This document shows positions 30,476 through 36,126 of a stretch of 36,126 bases of DNA, piece after piece; within the stretch, counting starts at the first letter, position 1, and the number at the start of each line of letters is the position of its first letter. This DNA is from Alphaproteobacteria bacterium UBA830 (lineage in GTDB: Bacteria; Pseudomonadota; Alphaproteobacteria; MPNO01; UBA830): contig CAJIYX010000108.1 in assembly GCA_905181725.1 (NCBI GenBank), forward strand, positions 1 to 36,126, given 5' to 3'. Made by a program: the position numbers and the translations under genes. Under the pieces are notes generated by a model. The model did no database searches, had not been told where the DNA came from, and saw only the letters and a list, made by a program, of their open reading frames with translations.

Positions 30476-31921
30476 ATGGCATTGAATGACATGCGCGAAT
30501 ATCTCGCGGTTCTCGAACAGCAGGGCCTGATCCGCCGGATCACCCAGGAAGTGGATTCTTCCTGGGAAATCGGCTGCATGGTCAAATGGGGGTTTCAGGC
30601 TTTCCCGGAAAAAGACCGGTTCGGCTTCCTGTTCGACAATGTGAAGGGCACCGATATCCCGGTCGCCACCGGTGCGCTTGGCGCATCCGAAGCGGCCTAT
30701 GCCGTTGGGCTCGGTGTCGAGCCGCATGAAATCAACGCCAAATGGGAAGAAGCTCTGCTCAATCCTGTTGCACCGGTCATGGTCGATGATGCGATCTGTC
30801 AGGAAGTCGTCGTCGAGGGCGATGCTGTCGATCTCGGCACGCTACCGATCCCGGTCTGGACGCCGGGTAAGGATGCGGCACCCTATATCACCTCGATCGT
30901 GGTGACGCGGGATGCCGGGACCGACGTTCAGAATTACGGTGTCTATCGCACGCAGGTACTTGGCCCGAACCGTGTCGTCGCGAATATGTCGCCGGGGCGT
31001 CAGGGCTTTCAATGCGTGAAATCCTGGCATGACCGCGGTGAGCCGGCCCCTGTGGCATTCGTGATCGGGGCTGAGCCGGCGATGTATTATGCCGCCGTCA
31101 CGACGCTGCCCTTCGCGGTGGATGAGGCAACGCTCGCCGGCGGGCTGAAACAGGAAGCGCTGGAGCAGGTCAAAGGCCACAGTGTGGATCTGCGGATTCC
31201 GGCGCGCACCGAGATCGTGATCGAAGGTTTTATCCATCCGGGCGAGATGGCGGAAGAAGGCCCGTTTGGCGAGTTTGCCGGTTATATGGGGCCGGTCGGT
31301 GCGCGGCCGGTGGTCCGTATCACCGCGATTACCCACCGGAAAAATCCGATATTCTATGGTCTCGCCAGCCAGATGCCGCCGAGCGAAAGCACAACGATGC
31401 AAAGCCTGACCAATGCGGGCCAGTTGCTCAAAGTGCTCCGCCACGACCTCGGCGAGGCAACCGTCGCCGACGTCATTATCGACAAGACGTTCGGCGGTTT
31501 GCTGGCGCATGCGATCGTTGCCGTCCGTCCGGGCGCGCCGGGAAACGGCAAACGGATCGGACGGCTTGTTGCCAGTATTTCTCCCTGCAAGCGGATCACG
31601 GTGGTCGACCACGACGTCGATATCCGGGATCAGGAACATCTGAACTGGGCGATGAATTCGCACTACGACCCTGCGCGCGATACCGTCATTATCGATGACG
31701 TTTTCGTGCCGATGCATATGGATCCTTCTGTCCGCATCCGGGGCGGCAATACGGAGCCCGGGAGCAAGGTCGTGGTCGATGCCACCAGTTCGATCGATGC
31801 GGGCGATTTCTCCATTCCCGACAGGGAGATCATGGAAAAAGCGCTGGTTTCCTGGAATAAAGCCGGACTGCCCGAGGTGACGGTGCCGAAACGGCTGAAG
31901 ATGCGCCTCGACAGGGCCTGA
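30476..31921 (+). CDS. UbiD-family prenyl-FMN decarboxylase
   Basis: UbiD enzymes remove (or add) CO2 on aromatic and unsaturated acids with prenyl-FMN, Mn2+ and K+. This 481-residue protein keeps the key residues: NYGVYR (Arg158, matching the catalytic Arg), and EEGPFGEFAGY with Glu261 and Glu266 spaced as the acid pair of the Arg-Glu-Glu triad. The region around 306-360 holds TTMQSLTNAGQLL, DKTFGGLLAHAIV and the oligomer helices. AGGAAG precedes the ATG. The gene follows two aromatic hydroxylases and shares the strand with the UbiX-type gene 5 kb upstream. Length and clade look like catabolic UbiD proteins rather than ubiquinone UbiD (often 490-500 residues with a different N-terminus); ubiquinone use cannot be ruled out. 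The natural substrate is unknown. Confidence 0.9.
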   Translation: MALNDMREYLAVLEQQGLIRRITQEVDSSWEIGCMVKWGFQAFPEKDRFGFLFDNVKGTDIPVATGALGASEAAYAVGLGVEPHEINAKWEEALLNPVAPVMVDDAICQEVVVEGDAVDLGTLPIPVWTPGKDAAPYITSIVVTRDAGTDVQNYGVYRTQVLGPNRVVANMSPGRQGFQCVKSWHDRGEPAPVAFVIGAEPAMYYAAVTTLPFAVDEATLAGGLKQEALEQVKGHSVDLRIPARTEIVIEGFIHPGEMAEEGPFGEFAGYMGPVGARPVVRITAITHRKNPIFYGLASQMPPSESTTMQSLTNAGQLLKVLRHDLGEATVADVIIDKTFGGLLAHAIVAVRPGAPGNGKRIGRLVASISPCKRITVVDHDVDIRDQEHLNWAMNSHYDPARDTVIIDDVFVPMHMDPSVRIRGGNTEPGSKVVVDATSSIDAGDFSIPDREIMEKALVSWNKAGLPEVTVPKRLKMRLDRA

Positions 31922-31923
31922 CC

Positions 31924-32007
31924 TGGCAGGCATCGCACAAGACCGAGAATGTCGTCGAGCTGTTCCGTGACCCGAATACGGCGGTGGCGCGCACTAACCG
32001 CGGTTGA
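31924..32007 (+). other. Short coding-like remnant between UbiD and the amidase
   Basis: Directly after the UbiD stop, another frame reads 27 codons (starting WQASHKTENVV and ending before a TGA at 32005-32007) with third-base GC typical of the neighbouring genes. It overlaps the last codons of the convergent amidase. No start codon belongs to it in this window. It looks like the tail of a lost gene or a duplicated end, but it may be chance in GC-rich DNA. Confidence 0.3.
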
Positions 32008-33352
32008 GAGCCCGCTCAATCGACAGGCCGATGCGGGCGAGCCATTCGTCATGGTGGTTCGCCACCATCACCATCAGGCCCACCGGCCCGGTGCCGGGTG
32101 CATGGCACGGGATGGACATCGCGCAGGTATCGAGGAAATTACCCACCGTTGTATTGCGGAGCATCAGGATATTGGCGGCGCCATAGGCATCCTCGTCATT
32201 GTCCAGCGGCGCAATTGCGGGGGCGACCGTCGGGCAGGTCGGCATCAACAGCGCATCGAACGGCATCGCCATGTCGGCGGCGCGTGCCTGAATGTCGGCG
32301 CGGATGCGGTGGCAGTCGATCAGGTCGGCCGCCGACAGGTTTTCGCCCCGGCGAATACGAATCCAGACGCGCGGATCGTAGCTGTCCTTGAACTCGTCCA
32401 TCCGCGGCCGGTGATGGGCAAATGCTTCCGCGCCCAGAATGCCGCCATTGGGCATCGCGGCGGGGATTTCCTCATACATCGAAGAATTTACTTCGGTGAT
32501 CGATGCACCGGCGCGGGACAGGGCCTCGAGCGTGCCTTCGAAGGTCGACGCAACATGGTGATCCAGGTCGTTCAGCGCGTAGTTCTGCGGAATGCCGAAG
32601 CGCAGGCTTTCGATCGGCAGGGCGCGCGGCACGATGGGCGCGCGGTCGTCCAGAATGGCGTCGGTGACGATGCAGCAGGTCACCGTCGGCGCAAGCGGAC
32701 CGACACTGTCGAGCGTGGATGACAGCGGGTAGGTGCCGTCGAGCGGTATGCGCCCGGTCGATGTCTTGAAGCCGGTCACACCGTTCAGCGCGGACGGAAT
32801 ACGGACCGAACCGCCGGTATCGGTCCCGATGGCAACGGCGCACATGCCGTCGGCGACAGACACGCCGGCACCGGAGGAGGAACCGCCCGGAATGCGTCCG
32901 GTTTCTCGGTCCCACGGGTTGCGCGGTGTATCGTAATGGCAGTTCAGGCCAAGTCCGGAATAGGCGAATTCGGTCAGGTTGGTCCGGCCGACCAGAACCG
33001 CACCTGCGGCCCGCAGCCGCGCGGTGACGACGGAATCCTTTGTTGCCGGTGCAGTGCCTTCGAGTGATTTGGATCCCGCGAGGGTCTGCTGGCCTTGTTC
33101 GTCGAACAGATCCTTGAGCGATACCGGCAGGCCCGCGAGCGGGGAGGGGACGACCCCCTGAGCCCGCAGACGGTCCGATGCATCGGCGGCGACAAGCGCG
33201 GATTCTTCATGCACGGCAAGGAAAGCCCGTGACCCTTCGCCGTCCGGATCCTTAATGCGGGCAAGCGCCTGCTCGGTCAGCTCGCGGCTGGTGGTTTTGC
33301 CGCTCCACAGGCCTGCCTGCAGTTCAAGAATCGGTTTCATCGTCAGGTCCAT
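31994..33352 (-). CDS. Amidase (amidase signature family)
   Basis: This is a 452-residue hydrolase of the amidase signature family with the Ser-cisSer-Lys triad: Lys80 in LPVSLKDLFDEQG, the cis-Ser (Ser158) in GRIPGGSSSGAGVSVADG and the nucleophile Ser182 in GTDTGGSVRIPSALNGVTG. It probably splits a small amide, or carbamate, in the cytoplasm; family members include urea amidolyase (allophanate hydrolase), nicotinamidase-like and aryl-acyl amidases. The ATG at 33352 was taken; an in-frame ATG at 33391 would add 13 residues reaching into the hairpin at 33377-33404. It faces the UbiD gene tail to tail. In this island it could free an aromatic acid or ammonia from an amide, the step before hydroxylation or decarboxylation. 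Confidence 0.92.
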   Translation of the reverse strand: MDLTMKPILELQAGLWSGKTTSRELTEQALARIKDPDGEGSRAFLAVHEESALVAADASDRLRAQGVVPSPLAGLPVSLKDLFDEQGQQTLAGSKSLEGTAPATKDSVVTARLRAAGAVLVGRTNLTEFAYSGLGLNCHYDTPRNPWDRETGRIPGGSSSGAGVSVADGMCAVAIGTDTGGSVRIPSALNGVTGFKTSTGRIPLDGTYPLSSTLDSVGPLAPTVTCCIVTDAILDDRAPIVPRALPIESLRFGIPQNYALNDLDHHVASTFEGTLEALSRAGASITEVNSSMYEEIPAAMPNGGILGAEAFAHHRPRMDEFKDSYDPRVWIRIRRGENLSAADLIDCHRIRADIQARAADMAMPFDALLMPTCPTVAPAIAPLDNDEDAYGAANILMLRNTTVGNFLDTCAMSIPCHAPGTGPVGLMVMVANHHDEWLARIGLSIERALNRG

Positions 33353-33376
33353 GTGTCGTCCCGCTTTTGTGGCGCC

Positions 33377-33404
33377 CAGGCCTCTGCTCAAAAGCAGAGG
33401 CCTG
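33377..33404 (-). terminator. Perfect 12-bp hairpin between the cupin and amidase genes
   Basis: CAGGCCTCTGCT and AGCAGAGGCCTG pair perfectly around a CAAA loop. On the minus strand the hairpin lies downstream of the cupin stop and about 24 bases before the amidase ATG. No T run follows, so it may be a transcript-stabilising or pausing element between two genes of one message rather than a true end. Confidence 0.6.
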
Positions 33405-33452
33405 TAAACGCATTAAGTACCGTTGGCGCCGGAATGGCGCGTTCCGGAAACC

Positions 33453-33836
33453 CTATTTCGTTTCGTCGTAATAGTGGCTTTCCAGCAGGACGCAGCCATT
33501 GACCGACTTGAACGGGCCATGCGGCGTTCCGGGCGGGCGGCAGGCATAGGTGTCCGGATCGAAGCTGCGGCCGCCATCACCGTTCACGTCATTGCCGACA
33601 ATCAGGTCGCCTTTGAGCTGATACACTTCTTCCCAGTAATCGTGGACGAAGGGCGCTGTTGTGTAGACGCCGGGTTCGAATTTCAGCAGGCGTGTGCGGC
33701 AACCGGACTTGTTCTCTTCGTCGAGATTACCGACGAGGATTTTCTGTTTGATGCCTTCGGGATATCCCTCCGGCACGACCCATTCGCCGCCCATATCGAC
33801 GGCGTAGAATTCCTTGTGTTCCTTGTTGATCGGCAT
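33453..33836 (-). CDS. Small cupin-domain protein
   Basis: This 127-residue single-domain cupin shows a metal-site-like pattern, PFVHDYWEEVYQLKGDLIVG (His, then two Glu, then Gly) and PPGTPHGPFKSVNGC near the end, which supplies the second His. Such small cupins can be dioxygenases, sugar-binding proteins or isomerases. The ATG at 33836 has AAGGAA seven bases ahead. The frame is open upstream to 34022, but that extra part is translated tandem repeat. It follows the DUF2848 gene with a 56-base gap holding a three-copy 12-bp repeat, and precedes the amidase. In a catabolic island it could open a ring; no substrate is known. Confidence 0.75.
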   Translation of the reverse strand: MPINKEHKEFYAVDMGGEWVVPEGYPEGIKQKILVGNLDEENKSGCRTRLLKFEPGVYTTAPFVHDYWEEVYQLKGDLIVGNDVNGDGGRSFDPDTYACRPPGTPHGPFKSVNGCVLLESHYYDETK

Positions 33837-33850
33837 GTTGTGTTCCTTGG

Positions 33851-33886
33851 TTAAGTTCGGCGATAAGTTTGGCGTTAGGTTTGGAT
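33851..33886 (-). repeat. Three-copy 12-bp tandem repeat in the DUF2848-cupin gap
   Basis: Units at 33851-33862 and 33863-33874 share AAGTT, a C/T and GGCG, and the third (33875-33886) diverges further. They fill most of the gap between the DUF2848 stop and the cupin ribosome-binding site. Slippage is the simplest origin; a spacing or binding role is possible. Confidence 0.6.
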
Positions 33887-33892
33887 ATCGGG

Positions 33893-34579
33893 TCAGATAA
33901 CGATCGGCAACGTATTGACGTTGTACCCGTACGAAATCTTGCGCCCCAGTACAGGGTCTTCTATTTCGACATCGAAGCGTTCGGCCGGGCGGATGCCGCC
34001 AATGGCAGCAAGGGTGCCGCAATACATGGCCATGCCGGCCGGCAGTTTGGTTTCGCCGGGCATATACAGCCCGATCAGTTCTTCGGGCGGGCGCATCGCG
34101 GTGACGCCGCCGTCCTGGTAGAGCTTCTTTTCGCCGTTTTCGGTCGCCCAGGCGCGCAGCAGCAATTCATCGAAATGATCGGCAACCTCGTCATAGCGCC
34201 AGACATTGCTGGAAACCGGTTTGACGCACATCTGTTTTGAAACCGGAACCGAATAGGTTTCGACTTCGCGGTCGGTGTGATCCGAGCCGACGCCGATCAG
34301 CATGCCTTCATCGGTGCCGATCAGGACGAACTCGACCTCGCCCGAGGACGTCTCGCCCAGAAACTGCGGTTCGGCACCGTTAACGAACTGCTCGGTGGCG
34401 ACGCGGTAAAAGCAGGGCACGGTGCTTGGGCGCGGCACGCCAAGTTCTTCAAGCTCCACGATATGTTTTTCCAGCGCTTCGACATTGCGGCCGGTCCAGC
34501 CGGCGATCACGAGGTCGTCGATCTGAACTTGCCGGGTCGTGTTATCCGGATCGATCGTAAATTCCAGGGTCGTGGGCAC
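33893..34579 (-). CDS. DUF2848 family protein
   Basis: This 228-residue protein has the DUF2848 blocks: VIAGWTGRNVEALEKHIVELEELGVPRPSTVPCFYRVA, SSGEVEFVLIGTDEG, GVGSDHTDREVETYSVPVSKQMC and a C-terminal strand pair (ERFDVEIEDPVLGRKISYGYNV). The family has a fumarylacetoacetase-like feel in its strand order (the FAH-superfamily C-terminal domain ends in a similar way), so it may be a small hydrolase or hydratase. That resemblance is weak and no function is known. It is the first gene of the short minus-strand message DUF2848-cupin-amidase, which points to use on one substrate. Confidence 0.8.
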   Translation of the reverse strand: MPTTLEFTIDPDNTTRQVQIDDLVIAGWTGRNVEALEKHIVELEELGVPRPSTVPCFYRVATEQFVNGAEPQFLGETSSGEVEFVLIGTDEGMLIGVGSDHTDREVETYSVPVSKQMCVKPVSSNVWRYDEVADHFDELLLRAWATENGEKKLYQDGGVTAMRPPEELIGLYMPGETKLPAGMAMYCGTLAAIGGIRPAERFDVEIEDPVLGRKISYGYNVNTLPIVI

Positions 34580-34842
34580 GGAGAACTCCTCGTTGTCAGC
34601 CGAACTATCGACCGGTGTTTAAGCAGGCGCATAACTTAACGGGCGCTCCGGGTGCTGGCAATAATCGGGGGCAAATTTGGGTGCAGGGGGGTATGCGTTG
34701 CTGCTACTGACCCGAAAGCACGGATTCTGCTAGTATTGGCCACGCCGCAGGTCTGACGGCGCCCAAAATTGCCGATGGCAGAACCGACCGTGCAGTTAAC
34801 CTCCTGTTTTCAATCCGCACCGCGCATGACGGGTCTCGACCG
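34580..34842. other. 263-bp divergent intergenic region
   Basis: This gap lies between the DUF2848 gene (minus) and the flippase-like gene (plus). A TAGTAT-type -10 box at about 34732-34737 with a weak -35 could serve the plus-strand gene. No other signal is convincing. The 81-codon minus-strand frame reaching into it is not a gene by composition. Confidence 0.35.
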
Positions 34843-35862
34843 GTGAGCGACCGCGTGCGTGCGATTGCGTTCAGCGTCGCGGCGATGGCGATTGGCCTCG
34901 GGCTCCTGGCCACGGTTCTGCTGAACACTGACCTGTCGCAGGTCGGCACCTATCTGTCCCAGGTTGGAATCGGCGTCGTGCTGATGATCGCGATCTACAA
35001 GATGGCCTTTGTTATCGATAGCTGGGCTTGGCTGATGACGCTCCGCTCTCTGCCGCTGCGCCCCGTCTGGATATTCCGATTCTGGATGGTGCGGATGGTC
35101 GGCGAAGCGGTGAACAACGCAACGCCGCTCGCCGGTATGGGCGGCGAGCCGGTAAAGGTCGCAATCCTGAACCGGACCTACGGGATCGGCTATGGCGACG
35201 GATTCGCATCGATCGTGCTCTCGCGAACGACCTTCGTGATCGGGCTCGTGCCCTTTTTGTTGATCGGGTTCGCGCTGCTTTTGCTCGAGCCCGGGCTGAG
35301 CATGACCTTTAAATGGGGCGCCGGTGTCGGCCTTGTCGGCCTGTCTGCCGGGATCGGGGCTTTCTTCGCCATTCAGCGCCTCCGCCTGACATCGCGCACA
35401 GGCGGTTGGTTCGCCGGTATCCTGTCGCGGCCCGGCCTGCAGAATGTTTTCGCCAAGGTCGGAGAGTTCGAAGACCGGCTTGTCGATTTCTACCGGTATT
35501 CACCGGGTCGGTTCGCCGCCACCGTTGTGCTGTGTTTTCTGAACTGGGCGATGGGCGCGCTGGAACTCTGGGTCGCTTTCTATCTGCTTGGCGCGCCGGT
35601 CTCGTTCGCCGAAGCCTGGATCATTGAGGCGTTGGTACAGCTTGTCCGGGTCGGTGCGTTCTTTGTGCCGCTGGCGCTGGGGACGCAGGAAGGCGCTTTC
35701 ACGATCGCGGTCGGCGCCCTTACCGGCAATCCGGCGCTTGGCGTCGCAGTCGCGGTGCTGCGGCGTTTCCGGGAACTGGTCGTGTTGTCGGCGGGGCTGA
35801 TCATGGGGCCGCTGATCTTCGGGCGGAGCGCGATGTCGCAACCGCCGAAAGAGGGTCCGTGA
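34843..35862 (+). CDS. Flippase-like (UPF0104/AglD, HpnL-like) membrane protein
   Basis: This 339-residue inner-membrane protein has about eight hydrophobic segments. The family blocks include WAWLMTLRSLPLRPVWIFRFWMVRMVGEAVNNATPLAGMGGEPVKVAIL near residues 50-105 and AWIIEALVQLVRVGAFFVPLALGTQEGAF near 262-290. This is the lysylphosphatidylglycerol-synthetase transmembrane family; relatives flip lipids and one, HpnL, is linked to hopanoids. The GTG at 34843 has no strong ribosome-binding site, and in-frame alternatives upstream were not found. Its stop overlaps the GTG of the next gene by 4 bases, so it is probably coupled to an MFS carrier. The lipid handled is unknown. Confidence 0.8.
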   Translation: MSDRVRAIAFSVAAMAIGLGLLATVLLNTDLSQVGTYLSQVGIGVVLMIAIYKMAFVIDSWAWLMTLRSLPLRPVWIFRFWMVRMVGEAVNNATPLAGMGGEPVKVAILNRTYGIGYGDGFASIVLSRTTFVIGLVPFLLIGFALLLLEPGLSMTFKWGAGVGLVGLSAGIGAFFAIQRLRLTSRTGGWFAGILSRPGLQNVFAKVGEFEDRLVDFYRYSPGRFAATVVLCFLNWAMGALELWVAFYLLGAPVSFAEAWIIEALVQLVRVGAFFVPLALGTQEGAFTIAVGALTGNPALGVAVAVLRRFRELVVLSAGLIMGPLIFGRSAMSQPPKEGP

Positions 35863-36126
35863 CCGCCGCGGTAAAACCACCTCCGTCCGGGATCAAGCTG
35901 ATCCTGCTCGTTTTTCTGCCGTTTGGCTGCGGCTACTACCTGTCCTATCTGTTCCGGACTGTGAACGCGGTGATCTCCGAGAACCTGACGACGGAGCTTG
36001 GCATCGGACCCGCCGATCTCGGTCTGCTCACCAGCATTTATCTGATCGCGTTTGCGTCTTCTCAGTTTCCGCTGGGTGTCGCCCTCGACCGATACGGCCC
36101 ACGGCGGGTAAACGCCTTTTTACTGC
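35859..36126 (+). CDS. MFS transporter (5' part only, cut by window end)
   Basis: The first 89 residues of a major facilitator are present. A GTG at 35859 overlaps the previous stop (GTGA). After a short Pro-rich start come helix 1 (IKLILLVFLPFGCGYYLSYLF), the polar stretch RTVNAVISENLTTELGI and helix 2 (LGLLTSIYLIAFASSQFPLGVALDR). The end, GVALDRYGPRR, is the loop 2-3 motif typical of MFS carriers. The sequence runs off the window at 36126. Nothing can be said of its substrate. Confidence 0.85.
   Translation, partial: MTAAVKPPPSGIKLILLVFLPFGCGYYLSYLFRTVNAVISENLTTELGIGPADLGLLTSIYLIAFASSQFPLGVALDRYGPRRVNAFLL

Noticed and set aside
34704-34949. 81-codon minus-strand frame between DUF2848 and the flippase-like gene
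   Set aside because: It overlaps the start of the well-supported membrane protein, has Arg/Ser/Ala-biased shadow composition and no motif.

Overview
The window looks like a piece of an alphaproteobacterial chromosome, probably Rhodospirillales or a relative. The support is moderately high GC, DUF2794 and DUF3891 proteins, a GcrA-type zinc domain, many GANTC sites upstream of that gene, and the gene orders (YfgM-like)-bamB-der and dnaB-alr-mlaE-mlaF-radA-cvpA-purF. No rRNA, tRNA, CRISPR array or intact insertion sequence was seen. The genus cannot be told from the sequence alone.

Layout. (1) 1-1440 is sparse and partly decayed: a tiny ribbon-helix-helix protein, a lipoprotein pseudogene with an amber stop and a frameshift, then a 69-residue protein that is only the zinc part of GcrA, preceded by four GANTC methylation sites. 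(2) 1549-4432 is a compact plus-strand operon: DUF3891, a small two-helix membrane protein, type 2 isopentenyl-diphosphate isomerase, and a Nudix hydrolase. (3) 4496-9998 holds a class II aldolase-family protein, DUF2794, the outer-membrane and ribosome assembly set YfgM-like-BamB-Der, and a DUF3313-like lipoprotein. (4) 10068-18581 is one tightly packed minus-strand operon of eight genes, dnaB-alr-mlaE-mlaF-radA-cvpA-purF-SDR, mostly joined by 4-base overlaps. The alr reading frame has no ATG, GTG or TTG where the protein should begin; ACG sits at the expected place. (5) Upstream of dnaB lies a 3'-truncated cyclopropane-fatty-acid synthase and a 510-bp gap with a DnaA box. Then come manC, with a three-copy 25-bp tandem repeat in its leader, and a TauE/SafE transporter. 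(6) 22691-24084 is a convergent pair, an Lpp-like alanine-zipper lipoprotein ending in Lys and an L,D-transpeptidase, separated by a strong bidirectional terminator.

(7) 24177-34579 is an accessory catabolic island, the most interesting region. It holds a thioesterase, a UbiX-type flavin prenyltransferase, a FAH-family hydratase, a transglutaminase-like protein, a DMT transporter, two tandem paralogous group D flavin monooxygenases (acyl-CoA dehydrogenase fold), a UbiD-family prenyl-FMN decarboxylase with its catalytic Arg/Glu/Glu set, an amidase, a cupin and a DUF2848 protein. Together these suggest uptake, hydroxylation, decarboxylation and cleavage of an unknown aromatic or heteroaromatic carboxylic acid or amide. 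I do not recognise this combination as a described pathway. (8) The window ends with a flippase-like membrane protein and the start of an MFS transporter cut by the window edge.
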